Below are positions 13,801-28,800 of a stretch of DNA of 64,000 nt, one piece after another. The notes beneath the pieces were generated by a model that saw only the letters and a list, made by a program, of their open reading frames with translations, did not search any database and was not told the DNA's origin. Position 1 is the stretch's first letter. Each line of letters begins with the position of its first letter. Origin of the DNA: Acorus gramineus (lineage: Eukaryota; Streptophyta; Magnoliopsida; Acorales; Acoraceae); assembly GCA_030737835.1 (NCBI GenBank), contig JAUJYN010000012.1, forward strand, positions 10,712,729 through 10,776,728, given 5' to 3'. A program made the position numbers and the translations under genes.

Positions 13801-16800
13801 AGTTTGACTCAAAATCATGGCAAACCAACAAGTGAAGCAAGAAGTCTCATTTGACATTGTTGTACACCTTCGAGAAGCCCAACTTAATTATGATCCCCTT
13901 TGTTTTATTGCAATGTACTGTCGAGATATATTCTTGGACTGCCTTGAAATCATCTTGCAAAAATCTCCTCATTTTTTCCACCAACTCTCCAATGGCCACC
14001 TTAAACCCGTTCACCAACACCTTCACAATCTGCTTATGGCCATTGACCAAGCTTATTGGTTTGCACTTTGAAGTCCCCCACCTCCACTACTCCCTCCTCC
14101 TTGCTTTGTTTCTTGCCTCTCTTTTTTCTTCCAATAGTTGTCCAGCCCCCTCCCACACATCAAAAATGCCAATTCAGCTGTCAAGCTGCTCTATGTACAT
14201 GCTTGGTTGGAAGGGCTGATGTTGATCAAACCCTGCTCTTGCAATCCTGTCCGAGAAGTCTGTGATCTTCCCCGAAATAGTACACACATGTTTCTATCTT
14301 ACACGATCCTCGTAACATTAAATTTGCCAGTGATGCCAAGGCAAATTCCACAACATTGCATGGGATGTGTCATATTGGGCCCTATACTCTCGAGCACACC
14401 CATTGACCCAATGCTAAAGAATCACAGATAAGGAGAATCAACCCATGGAAATATCAATATGTTTCCAATTGAGGGCATCCCAAATAATAGAATGCCCCCA
14501 AAAGCACCGACCTCTGGTTTGACTACAAATTCAAACAATCTTCTTGCAACAATCTCTCTCATGTCACCCTAACTTATCTCCTCAACCCACCTGAATGTTC
14601 TTTAAACAATATACTTGATTGTTGCCTACTTCCGAGGGTCATTGAGACACCGAACATTCCATCAAAGTTCCCTATCCATCACTTAGGCCTCCCTCTTTGT
14701 CTTCGGAGGATTCCTAAGGCCGAATGGATGCCGCTTGTTAGCCGTTTTGAGAAATGGCTGGAGGGGTGGAAAAGCAGGTTTCTCAGCTTTGGAGGAAAGA
14801 TCACATTGTTGCAATCCGTTTTCTCCAATTACCCATTTATTTTCTGTCGATGTTCTGGGTTCCCAAGGGGATTCTCCAAGTTATTGATGGTATTGGACGG
14901 CGGTTCCTTTGGAATGGTGCGAAGGAGGCCAAGAATCGGGTTCATCTGGTGAAGTGGGAGACGGTTTGCAGTGGTAAGAAGGAGGGGGGCGCAGGGATTT
15001 TGAACCTTGAAGATATGAATAGGGCACTGCTTATGAAGTGGCTTTGGAGATGGTTGGTCAACCCAAGACTAATCTGGGGCAGTTTGATTGCGGAGAGGTA
15101 CGGCTGTGGTGCATTTCCGGCAGCCCTCTTTCCACGTGCTATCGGGTCCCTTTCTGGTATTTGGAAAGGGATCATAGCGGGGCATGAGGAGTTCTATGAG
15201 GCTACAAGGGTTTGGAGAGTAAATTCGTTTTTGGGAGGATGTGTGGATTGGGGTGTCTTCATTGCGTGCTCGCTTCTCACTAATCTTGCAAATTGTTATA
15301 GTGAAAGAGGGTCTGGCCCGCCTCTTCTGGCTGGGGAGGGGAGAGATGGGGTATTGGGATGTGCGGGTCGAGGGGTATCTCCAACTCCTCAAGGAGCTTC
15401 ATGGTGTGCGGGTGATAGAAGGGAGTTCGGACTGTCTTGTATGGAAGCCTAGGCCTACGATGGGGTTCTCGGTGAAAAGTTGCTATGCTTAGGTGTGTCG
15501 AGGTAGTCTTGGGCTTCCGGTGTTGGCCAAGAAACACAAGGAGGTGCTAGGGGGGGGGGGGGGGGGTGGTTGGTAAGGTTCCTTTGAAGGTAAAAGCCTT
15601 TCTTTGGACATTTTATCAAGAAAAAGTTCTCACAAAGACGTTTGTGGCTCGTTGGATGCCGGAGCTGGGTAGGAGGTGTGTTTTTTGTGGGGTTGAGGAG
15701 GAAACCGTGGTGCATTTATTTCTATTGTGCCCGGTTGCATGAGAGCTGTGGGGGAAGATGTCGGCCATCAGGGGTTTGGGAGGGCCGATATCTACCCTCG
15801 AGGAGCTGTGGGAGGTGGGGAGGAGGCTAAGAACTCCAAGTGACAGAAGCATTCGCGTGAAAGTGACCCAATCTTTCATTCCGGTGATCGTCTAGTTGAT
15901 TTAGTTGACTAGGAACCATGCGGTTTTTTGTGGGAGCACTCCTTATGTGGAAAATATTTGGGAAAATGTGGTGTGTTGCGTGGAGGATTGGGGTTGATTT
16001 TGTGCGGGGACAAGTTCTATTAGGGGGGGGGAGGGCCTTGTTATTACAATGTAGTATGTGGAATATTGAGCTTGAGCTTGGCTGGTCCGTATGAAGAGAC
16101 CTCCTCTTTATTGGACAGGCAAAGCTGAGTTGGATGTTGCGTTTGGTGTTTTGGCATTGTATTTCCCTATTGGGCATTCTCTCTGATTTATAAAATTTGA
16201 GGGCAATTGCCTATCGTTTCTTCAAAAAAAAATTCCATCAAAGTATCTTTAACATGACAACAGCCTACTCCCTTCACCATCCACCTCATACAACCGTGCT
16301 CTAGCACTCCCACCACCTGAGGTTGAATATGAACCTCCCCATGAACAATCTAGGAAATGCATCAAATATGAATACCCTAAATCGTGCTATTCTTTGTTCA
16401 TGATATACTGGCCAATCCCCTAAGACTTCCTGCAAGATGGGGATCCTCTGAATTGTTCCATAGGTTTCGCCCATGATTTGACCACCTCCTCCCCACACAC
16501 GTCTGAATTCACGGAATCACCCTAATCTCTTGTGTGGCTCCACCCCTGATCTTCCTATTGTACCCTGCTCTTTGCCCCTTGACAGTCATTGCCACCGTCA
16601 CATGAACCACCTAACGAAATTTGAATGTGATCCAGCCTCCCCACCACCACAAATTTGTTCCTTCTATGTCTTGAGTATACCATAGGGAACGGGTGCACAA
16701 GGGTTTGCAAAAAAGGAGGGGGAAAATTTCACGTGTATTCATATATAAACCCCCATCCGAGAGCGAAGGAGAGTTCTCACCTGCTCCTCGGGTTGGATCC

Positions 16801-19800
16801 TCGGATGTACAACTCTCTCCACCATGCTCAAGTAGCCAGATCCACCGAATAATCCCATTCTTGTCCACTAAATTAGCCCATATACCTTGTTCCAAATACT
16901 GGCTCCATCCTTGGCTCCCCCCTCCTAACCTTGGCCGACGATCCAATGTTTTGCTCTACCCCTTGTTGCCAAAATTGGATCCTAGATGGGACATGTGGCC
17001 CACATTTCTGAATGAATGACTCACCAAGCAGGCCGAGGTGAGCCAACGTCTTATGGTCCATACCCACCCCCTGGAGGGCCCACCATAAAGAAAACCCCAC
17101 TTACCTCAAGCAGCCTTTCACTCGCCACCTTCCCCAATTCCCCACCTACCACTTACTCTCTAGGATCTCCTCTACTTGTCGAGGTTTGATGACACCTCTT
17201 TTTCGTGACAGTTGTTCCCGCACCGCATTGTTCCCTACACCACCTTCTTCATTGTCGTACACCCTTTCTGCCTCACCACCCAAAGCGTCGCTGCAATATT
17301 GTTATCATAGGCCCAACAGATCGGATGCTCGACCATGCCAACACCTGCAGACTATTTCACCTCCCAAGATTTGCCAGTTGGGCTCGACTGTACATATCCT
17401 ACTCCAATCTACACGTCCCTTCTGCAAAATAGGTAAACCCTCCCCCACCTCCACCATACATTAGGACCACACCTCTGACTACTGAACCCTTCTCCTGTAA
17501 GCCACACCTTCCCAGCACTGCCAATGATCCATATTTCACTACTTGTCTAGGTTGCGGGAACCCTACACACCCTAGACTTGTTCAACACCCACTAAGTTTG
17601 GTGGGGCCGCTTCTGAACACTGCTGAACAAGCACTACTCCGACGAAAACAACATTCGCTGCCTCAACCTCTTGCCTCATGCCGGATCTCTTAGCCCTATG
17701 AGACTTGCCTAACACCTCCTTCCTTTTCCCCTCAATCCAAGGTTGCGACATAGTTCCTCTGTTCCTTCATCTTCCATAGGCACCCTAAACATAGTGACTG
17801 GTTCACCAACACCTCTACTCTTTCCAAACACCTCGTTGAAGGATCAGTCCTTCACACCTTCGGCCCCACCTCCACCATTACCACCAAGCTCCCAGAAAAA
17901 TCAAGATGTATCACAGAGGGATCACCCTCTCATCAACCCAAACATGGCCCTAATTGCAGGGAAAGCATCCATTTTCAAGAACATCTCTGAGAATGAGATC
18001 AGGCGCTTTTGTTTTGTATTTCATTTCTGTATTATGTTTCATCTCTGTAGTTTAACAATTTAATATAACAATTTGCGAACCGAGCTTTGGAAAAATCGGC
18101 TAACACCCCCCTCTCTGTAAAGGATGACCAATAATCAAATCCTGGGGCCACCAATCTTCAAAAAAATAAAATAAATTTATGGCCACTACCCTCTCTGTCA
18201 CACTCCCCCCACCCACACAAATGAAAAAAATCTGTCTGATACTTTTATGTTTGATTTCCAAATTGCCTGATTTTTAATATGTACAAAGGCCATCTATATC
18301 ATGGTGAATGTTATCTGGAAATGGTTGGGACGAAAAATGCATTCAAACAATCAAACATAATTAGATATGTATGATGTCAACAGAATAGATGGATTATGGT
18401 GATGTTTCCTCCTGGTTGATGCACATACTTCGTGATTAATTTTGGCCTATGCTATTATGAGAATTGGACAAAATAATTTGTTGAAAATAATCTTATTCCA
18501 TATGGTCATTCTTAGTTTTTTTCTTTCACAAATATAATGCTCTAATATGGTGATTTTGATTATTGATCTATGGTAATGAAAATATATATAGATGAAATAT
18601 TGGAATACTTTTTTAATCCCTGTACTAGAAGCATTGTGATAGTTGTTTTATGGTCTGGCAGAAAACATTCTTTGTCATCCTCCTAGTAGCAGTTTTGTGC
18701 ATTGTCTGAGTAGTTTATTCATTAAGATTGCAGGCTTTAATGTTCAATGATGAAAGCAGTGACTTTGATGTCCTTGTTGCTAGTGATGCAATTGGGATGG
18801 GTCTCAATTTGAATATTTCAAGGATCATCTTCTCAACACTGGAAAAGTTTGATGGCATAGAGACGCGAAAACTAACTGTATCAGAGATCAAACAAATTGC
18901 AGGTATAATTGTATATTCTGTTTTTGCTAAAATCAGTGATTTGGAAATATGATTCTTTAGGCATCAGAAAAGGACAATTTTGAGTCAGTTATGTAATCAA
19001 ATTCCATTAATGATGGTCATACTCATTTTATATCTACTCTTTCGATTTTAACATGTAAACCATTATAAAAATTCCAACCTAATACTTAAAATTTAGATGG
19101 GTATATTAACCTCCTTTCTAATTCCTATTCTGCCCGTATTTCTCAAAACTGTTGTTAATAGGCATCCATCCAACAATTTGTTGTGAATTGTTGAATCGAA
19201 TTTCAGCATCCATTTTCCTTTCCATGATGATATGTCTGCAAGTAGGATCGTCAATGGGTAGGTTTGGATTGGATCAGGGTTGATCAGACCTGACCCGATC
19301 GACAGTGGGTCCATCGGGTGCAGGTCCTACACAGGATCCAACAGATCATGGATAAATAGAGCCATTTGCTGGGTTCGATGGACCTGGGTTGGACGCAATC
19401 CATGGAGAAGGTCTCTCCCCACACCCCACACCTCCTCAACCAATGGATGACCTACTCTTCCTTTCTCTCCTAGTTCCTGACCTCCTCATTTCTCCTTTGC
19501 TTAATATTCACCTGAAATGAATTGTTTTTTCACATCGAAATTCTATCCAAAAAGGGAAAGACATAAATGGAGGAGGAATGAAAATCTTCAGAGGTGGGTT
19601 TAAATAAATAAATTTGCATTCATTTTCAAGTACTCTAGATGGGGAAAGGGAGAGACATGGAGTGGGAGGGAGAGATAGAGGGACTCTGGATCGTTGAGGG
19701 TTTTGGAGGAGGATTTGGTAGTGTCTGTGTTCCGATCGGCTTCATTGATGTTATTGTCGGTCATGGTAGTGGTGATGGCCTCTTTCTCTTCTTCATCAAT

Positions 19801-22800
19801 GAAATCCTTTCCTGGCTTCCTTGTTTGAAATTTCACTAAATGAGTAGACGGGTCTTTATTACAAAAAAGATGGGTCTAGGTCCCAGTATATAGGAGCAGG
19901 TTTGGGATGGACTTGGGCTCGACCCGATTTATCAAATGGATCATCAGTTTCAGGTCTATATCTAGATTTGGGTCCACAATTTCGGGTCCATGTACGTATT
20001 CGGATCAGGTCAGGACCTGACCAGACCCCACCTGGACCCAACGCGTTGACTAGCCTATCTGCAGGTGAGATTGGAAAATGGCAGGTAAACCAACAACTTA
20101 CGCCATTCCATTTGCCATGCACCATTTGACTCTATTTTATTTTTACTATTGGTAAAAAATTGAGTGACTTGATAAAGCAAATGATCATGTGCTTTCTTTA
20201 AATTTCACGGAGGATGGGGTTAATTGTTAATTTTTGATCTGGATAATTTACTCAATCAATTAAGTATCTTTAAGGATCTGTTTTCTACTTTATGTTTTGC
20301 ACATATTAACCTTTTGGTTTACCCCATTCATGAAATAATTACCTTTCCCGATCTTTTATTGGGATACTTTTGATGGCTATTAAACAAGGAGGATGCTACG
20401 GGGTTTTAAGATCTGGGAAACATTGAGAGGGCTACAAACTGTGGATCTATTTGCATGGAGATGGCGTTAGGAACAATGAAGAAATGTGAAAATTAGGCCG
20501 GTGTGTAAACTTAATTTTTTTTTTTATTCTTGCCAAAAGATGGGAGGTCACCACCTGTATTAACAGTTGCTAAACTTCTGCGAGGAGGGATTCATAATGG
20601 AGATCATTGAAAAATATTGGATGAATGGGTCTAGTTTGGTTCAATGAGATTTGATAGTAAAGAAGAATGCCAGAAGAATGGGGAAGTTATTAGTGATAAT
20701 ATACTAGGACAAGAGTGATACTTGGAAGCACATGACTGAGATGTGTCTAGACTAGTGAGGCAATGAATGAATTGTTCTGGCTCATGGGGATTGGTTGATG
20801 TCATTTTGTCAGGTGCGAAAGTTTATTTTATGTTTAGTAGGTACATCACAATCACATGGAGATCTTAGACCATTTTATTGTCATATTTATTGTACCTGTT
20901 TGAGGCTTCCTTCTTGTTTGAGCATGCTTTGCATATTACAGGTGCTATTCTGACTAATACTGGAAAGGCTCATCACAAGCATTTTATTTTATTTTTTTGT
21001 AAAGTTTTCCTGGTGAATATATCAGTTGAATTTTGTAATAAAAAATAAATTTGTCCATTTCTCATTGTTGCATCCCGAACTTGCATCTGATAAGAATGAG
21101 TTTATCACTGTTTTGAGAGTTCAAAATAGTGTTTTATTAGAACCTCTTTCCATTAGCTTTGTGTTTATTTTCAACATTGCTAAAAGTGTGACAGTATCTT
21201 AGATGCTCTTAGTTGATAGTTTATCAGTTCAGATAAGAAAAGCCTTTATTGATGGTGCATCATGTTGTAGTGCATTAGGGGCAGCTATGTTTTAGCTCAT
21301 TGGAAAATATATTTTCTTTAATTATAAGAAGTCTTTTGAAGAAACCATATGTATGCTTCATTCTCCCAGTCTCTATCTCATGTTTCCGTATTATTGCTCA
21401 CTTTTTTGTTTTTAATAATATAATGGTTTTAACATCTAAAATATCTGTTGATGCTTCAAATGCCATATTGCTTTATGATTCCATGTGACAGGGAGAGCTG
21501 GGAGATATGGATCTAAATTTCCTACAGGTGAAGTAACTTGTATTGATGGGGAAGATCTACCTTTACTTCATTCATCACTAAAATCTTTTTCTCCTCAGCT
21601 GGAGGTGATCTCCTTACTCTTTTTAAAATATTTTTAAGATTCTTTGACCATTCATGTGTAAATTACATGCATAAACATGTAAGATGTTGGACATGCAGTG
21701 ATTTCATCCATAGTATGTGCTTCATGCACACTATAGATGCTGGAAAATATATAATAAAACCAAGTTAAAATGATGCCTTGGATGAATTTTGTGCGAAAGT
21801 AATGTTTTAGATGAATTTTTTTTATATAAGATTTGATGGTAAGGATGGAAAAGAACTTGCTTGTGTCTACTAAACATGTTGTCTGTTAGGCTAGAAGGAT
21901 GAAACTGAGAAAGTTGAAAAGGAATTGGCAGTTAAGCTGCATAAAAGAGCATTACTTCATATGGTCCACATCTATTGGTGATTTTGAAGGTATTTTGAAA
22001 TCCAATGAGCCATCTTACTCTTGGATGGAGTTTTTTTTTTAATTTCCATGATTGTGCTGTTAGCTGGCGAGATGTGTGGCTGATGAAATTTGTATTTACC
22101 TTACCTCACACTTGTGGGTTAGAGGTGCCTTTTCTTGATGACCCCATGACATTTTCTCTGGACTGCATTTGTTGCTATCATAATATATGGGACTAAAGTG
22201 TGTTTTTTCCTTCCGCTTTTAAATAAGGCGGGGCAAAGCACCACATTCCATTGTATGAAAGGTAAATGATACCAGAAAAGAGAAACAGAAGAAGGCAATT
22301 AAAAATATATCTAGTCACAATGTGCCTAAAGGGAAATTATATTTATTTATTTGTTTGTTTAATTTATTATTTATTATTACTTTAAAAAACAAATATCAAA
22401 ACTAACCCTAGTTGCCTAGATGGAGGGTTGCATTAGGTAGTTGACAATCGATGTAAACTTTTGTCAAATCTTACATGAAATGAATCCATATATAGAAAAC
22501 ATTAGGGTGAGATTGTTCTTAGTATATAACGCAACACATCGGGCAAGCTTGGGTGCAGTGTCAAATGGTGAAGGGTTGCTAGGTCGCTGTCCTGAAGTGG
22601 TGCACCATATCGGGCCTTTTGGGAGTGGTTTAAAATAAATAAGGGCAAGTGGGTAGAGGAAACTAAGCTCATAAGAGTAGGATTCAAGTAGCTACCTGGA
22701 ATGTAGGAATACTTACAGGAGAAAGGATGGAGCTTGCAGATACGATGATTAGAAGGAGAGTTAATGTTGCATATTTCTATGAAACTAGGTGGGGAGGAGG

Positions 22801-25800
22801 AAAATCTAGAGCAACTGAAAATATTGGATGTAAACTTTAGTATATCGTTAAAGTGAAATTATGAATGGAATATCGATAACAACAGATAAAAACCTAAAAA
22901 AAGTGTTCTAGATGTTAAAAGAAATAATACTAATGAAACTTGTTTTAAGAGATGTGTGTTGGAGCCTCTTTTTTTTTTTTGAAAACATGGTAGGCAAAAG
23001 CCATGATTGTATTACTATTAGAGCAAATGCTCGGAATTAAAAAAGATTACAAACTATAGCCCTAAGAGGGCTACACAAGGCCACAGGAGAGGAGAACTTT
23101 ATCGACACATGGCCCAAAAATAACCCCACCACCAGAAAAACTACTCAATAAAATTTTTGCCCCTAGAGTATGTAAATCCTGCGATGCCTCAGCAGGGATT
23201 GTATCCCAAGCTTTATAAAATTTACTACCATCTCCCAATTATTATCTGAATACACCCTCGAACTTCGAAAAACAGCTTGATTTCGGGTAAGCCATATCGC
23301 CCAAACGACTGCAAGGTCAAAAGACTAAGAAGCTTTTGCTTTGTGGCTCTGGTCTCTGTGTCTTAGCAACGCCTTATCGGCCTCCCACATGCCCTGAAGA
23401 GAAGTAAAGGAGGCATCAATGCCTATAACCGCTCAGAGAAGCCTCCAAATCTAGAGGCCGGACAAGATACAAGGTGTTCGATGGTTTTCTCAGCCCCGAA
23501 GAAGTGTGTTGGAGCTTATGCTTAGCAAAGAATGAAGGCCTCTTTCAAAAAAGAATATCTACGAAAAACTTGTTTTTTTGTTTGGGTGGGGTAAGAGAAT
23601 GGGGGGTGGAGAGAGAAAGAAAGAGAGAGAAAGAGGGGGGAGAGAGAGGCCGAGGAAGGGGAGGGGAAGGCTAGGGAGGTTTGCTGGAGAAAGGCGGAGA
23701 AGGGCAGAGGAGACCGGAGAATGGGAGAGGGAGAGGGAGAGGGAGAGAGAGGCCGGGGAAAGGGGGGAGAGAGAGGGTGAGAGAGAGGCCATGGAGAGGG
23801 AGGGAGAGAAATAAAAAGAGGTTGGGGAGAGCACGACGGGCGGTGGGTGTAGGAGTGCTAAGGTTTGGAGAGGGAGGGGGGAGAAAGAAAGAGAGAGAGG
23901 TTGGGGTTGGGGAGGGGGAGGCCATTGTGTGGTCAAAGGAGGGCAGATGAGTGTGCAGGAGGCTGGTGAGAGGGAGGGGGGAGAGAGAGAGAGATGAAGA
24001 AGGTGGAATTAGAGGGTGAGATAGAATGTCTATATATGGGGTGGAGTTAAGAGTTCGCAAAAAATGGGTGGGGTGGGTATGGGGACCGCTTAAAATTGGG
24101 TTGGAGTATCTGTTCCCTTACCCCCCGTTTGGGGTGGAGCATAAACGTTGGATAGGGGAGAATACAGTAGAATAGCCCTCAAACAGTTGTTTGTTTGACA
24201 AGAATAAATCTTGATAGTTATGTCTGGATAAGCTAGGATAAAGCCTGATAACTATTCTAAGAAAATGGTGGAATTGCTTATCAAGACTTATCTATGTCAG
24301 TGGATAAAAATACCCTTCTTTGTCATTTTAAAATTTTTATCTAACCTAACACTCTCTGCACACATTTCAAAAACTGTCACATCTATCATTTCACACACAT
24401 CTTTCATACTTATTCCCAAACACAAATAATTTATGCAGGAGTATAGTTGTCATTTAAAAAGTCATAAACTCTTATCCATCTCTTATCTACCACTTATCCT
24501 TACTTTATCCAAGGTGAACCAAACAACAAAAAGATCAATTTTACGTTTTTCAATGAGAATAACAGAAAAGACAACCAAACAAAAATTTACCTATTCAGCA
24601 TGGATTGTTATCTATCCTAGTATAGCTATCAAGGGCGAATAATCTTATGTCACACCCTTAGGGTTGGTTTGGCAAGGGGATAAGTGGTGAGATAAGGGGA
24701 TATTTGTGGGGATAAGTGGGGGAGGACATTTGTGTGGATAAGTGTGGGCCGACTCACCCAAGAAGAAACCCGTCTTGAGATACATGAAGGTCGGCCTCTA
24801 GTTCCCCGTGGGCCGCATCGGCCAGTACCTTAAGAAGGGCCGCTACTCCCAGTGTGTTGACATCGGCGCCCCCATCTACCTCGCCGCCGTCCTCGAATAC
24901 TTGCCGCCGAGGTGCTGGAACTGGCAGGGAACGCAGCGAGGGACAACAAGAAGAACCAGATCATACTAAGTGACAATAGCGCATGGCGGTGTCCTACCTA
25001 ACATTAACCTGATGTTGCTTCTTAAAAGTTGGCGACGACAGTAGCGGCTAGCGTAGGGAAGGAGCCTAAGTCGCCAAAGAAGAAAAAACATAAACACTTC
25101 ATCATTTTGAATCTCTTTAATTCACACTACGCAGTTATATTAATGCAATTAAAGACATGTATAAAGGAATGGTAGCTAGTATTAGAACAGTTTGAGGGGA
25201 TACAAGTGCATTTCAATCATGATAGATTTACACCAAAGGGTCAGTGTTGTGTTGATAACTCTTTACATTGGTCATGAATGAATTTACTGAGCATCTTTAG
25301 GAGGAAGTTCAATGGTGCATGTTTGTTTGCTGACGATGTTGTCTTGCTTAGTATGAGTGTTTGTTTGCTGACGATGTTGTCTTGCTTAGTATGAGTAAAG
25401 GACTTGATGTTAATGTAGAAAATATGGAGAGAGATTTAGAATCTCGAGCCTTTTGAATAAGTAGGATGGAGATATAATATATTGATTTTTTAACTTTAGT
25501 AAAAAGATAAGAAACAATAGAATAGTCAAGACTGATGGACAACACACACATACATACAAATACTTTGCTATTTGGATTTATTATCCATGAGAAAGTTGTA
25601 AAGGACATCATTCATAGAATTAAAGCAGGATGGCTAAAGTTGAGAAGCGCTTGGTATTATGTAAGCGTCAAATACCCATAAAATCGAAAGAAAAATATTA
25701 CATGATATTTATAACGCCACCTATGCTCTATGGGTTAGAGTTTTGGGCAGTTAAGAAATGTCTGGAAAATGAGTGGAGAAATGAGAATGTTGAGATTGAT

Positions 25801-28800
25801 GAGTGGCAAGACAAGAAATGGTAAAATAAGAAATGATTATGTTCATGAAAAGTTAGAGATTGCTCTAATAGAGGATGAGAGAAAATTGTTTAAGATGGTT
25901 TGAACATGAATAGATGCATTGATTAGGAGAAGCAATATGATCATCATTGCAACGGCTCTTAGGATAAGGGGTAGGTCAAGTAAAAGTGGATGGCAATAGT
26001 AAGAAATGATATGTTGACTAGACATTATTGGAAGATGTAACCTGTAATGGAACTGAATGATGAAAAAGGATTCATGTAGCCAACTCTCAAGTTTTGGATT
26101 AAAGGATTTGTTGGCCTCTTAGCACCAGCCACATCATCTCAGTGTATCACATATTCTAGGTTATCTTTATATTAACATATTCTACATTGACTTTCGCATT
26201 GTGATCACATATCCGGCATATATCCCAAGTGCAAGGAAATTTTCAACCCACACGAGTTAGCTCTATTGCTAGAGCCATGGATTTTCTCCCCATGGGTCTT
26301 GAGTTTTTTTCCCCCAAGCTCATCGATGCACAAGATTTGTTGATGATTATGTGCATCCAGGTTTTTTCTAACTGATGTTGGAGTTCCTTGTCACCAAAAA
26401 AATATAAATAAAAATTAAATCAACCTAACAGATCTCTGTCTATGATCCAAACTTTTAGTTTTTTTAATTGTGTCCATATTGACCGTGCCTTCCTTTTTGC
26501 AGACTAATGCATTATCATATAATGCTTCATCTGTCAATTCACTAGTACTGTAATTTATTGTCACTGGTTCCATGGTGGCAGTAGTGTGACTATCTATTTT
26601 GTTATTACGAATGGCTGTTCAATAATTGCATTATGCATATCTCTGCTGGGGGGGGGGGGGGGGGTTGGTGTTGTGTGGGGTGTGGTGTTAACTCTGATTA
26701 AGTTAGAGAAAGTGGTTGATGTAGCCTGCAGACAATATAATCTTCGCACAAACAATCCTTACCAAAAGCATTGTCTTAAATTTAAAGTGGAGTGCTGTCA
26801 TTTAACAGTGTGTCTAAACGCTGAATGTGGGGTGCATTTCATTCTCAGCCCATATAGTTTTATGCTGAACCATTTCTGCTTGAACCTTTATGCATTCATG
26901 GATGTTGAGCAGCCTTTTTTGTATTTGTGCAGCGTGCTGGGCTTTTTCCTTCATATGATCTCCTATACTTGTATTCACGGCTGCATCCAAGAATTGGTTT
27001 GCACTCTTTATTGGTAAGTAGCCATTCCCATCATTTCATTAACTCTGGCTTTGTACAACGGCCATAACTTGGAAGATTTTTATAATCAAGACATTTTTTG
27101 AGAAGAGAGTTGGGGCCATCCTATTAATTAGAAACCCCCGAACAAAAAAAAAAGAACACATATTCAAAGAGTTGGCGCCATCTCATAATCAGACATTGGT
27201 TATTAAAAAAAAAAATGAATGTGATTGTATAGTGCTGTTGTGGCTTACCCTTTTATGCTACAAAATTCGTCTGTTATTCTGTTCATTGGTTTGAGCTCCA
27301 GCTGTTACATAACAGCTAAGAAGAAATGAGAAGTGGATGCTCTCTTCATAAAGTTTGCAAAAATTAATCATGGAAGTTTCAGAAAAAATAATGGTCATCC
27401 GTTGTATCACCTTTAAAGCATCAAGGATGCATAGACATGCGAGCTGTAAAGTTGAGGTTTATGCATATGAGAAAATTGAAGAAATAGGAAATTTAAAACA
27501 ATGAAAGAAAGAAGCACGCAAAAGATTATGAACATGGTAAAAAGTATTTCTGGTTCTGTATGGAAAAGACACTTTTATTTAGTCAGACTTGTTAGAAGAA
27601 AGGATATGATAATGGTGTTTCTAGTTTTATTTGATGTTTATATAATTCATTATTACTTCTTGTTTGATGTGAATTATTTGGTTCTGGGGAATTGCTGAAT
27701 CTTTTAACTCAAGATTATTTCATACAGGAAGAATTTCTAGAGAAGGCCAAATTATCATCAAACTACTTCATATCTGATTGTGAAGAAATCCTGGTATGTT
27801 GTTATAATCTGAAACATCCCATCAGGAAAGGCATGCAAAGCTGTTAAAGTTTACCATGGTGTGTACTACATTTTGTAAATAAAACAGATAGTTATAAAAG
27901 ATAAACTGTATTTAAGTTGCATATGACTTAATCGCATTCATAAAGCCAAGGACATTTGACATAAAATGTCTTGCCGCTATTGAGTATTGAGAGTAGACTA
28001 GTGACTACTACAATTCCGTATATTCTCCCACATTTATTTTATTTTACATATGATTTGTTAATATACCTAATTAAGTAAAGCAAAATTAAACCATGGATCT
28101 CCCTCTTGCTGTGTCGCAATGCATATGCTCCTCTTCTACATATTTTAACACTCACTGCAATTTGAATCCTATGACTTGGTTGCGTGGATGGTCCAATATG
28201 AAGATTCTGTAATCTATTGTTGTCAGTATCATCAGTATTTTTTTCATTTCTGTTAAGGGATATGTATTTCTTGATAACAGAAGGTTGCAGCTGTTGTTGA
28301 TGGCCTGCCCCTTGCATTGCATGACAAGTACCTTTTCTGTATCAGGTAACTTATTTTTCCCTCTGATTTAGTTTGATAAATCTTAGTAGTTCTCAAGGTG
28401 TCAGAAATAAGCAACCAACATGTAAAGGAAATAACATGCACTTCTTGTGATATATAGTGATTGGATAGTAACCACTAGAAGTTTCCAAAATTCTCTTAGG
28501 ATATCATCCTGTAATTTTGATGTACCATCAGAGGGGTTGTGAGTTTTCAGCAAGCAGTTGTGTTGGAGGAGGCATCATAGCTGTCAATATGATTGTTAAG
28601 TGACCTGCAGGTAGACGTGGTGGCATGCACTCCTAATGATTCTTAGTAATGGGACTGACAATCTCAAGGATCCTGAAGAAGTCTAACAGGAATACTATTG
28701 TGTGTTAATTGTGATGCACTAGGGTGGTTATGATCAGTAAGCGAGTCAGCTTGAGAAATGATAACACGTTTCAGTGTTTCAATAGTAGGATGTCTGCATG

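Noticed and set aside
13817-14431. Several + strand ORFs opposite the old LINE
   Set aside because: They are shadows of the antisense reverse-transcriptase region.
23559-24060. Overlapping long ORFs on both strands (up to 129 codons)
   Set aside because: The tract is nearly all purine; stop codons are rare by composition and the translations are low-complexity.
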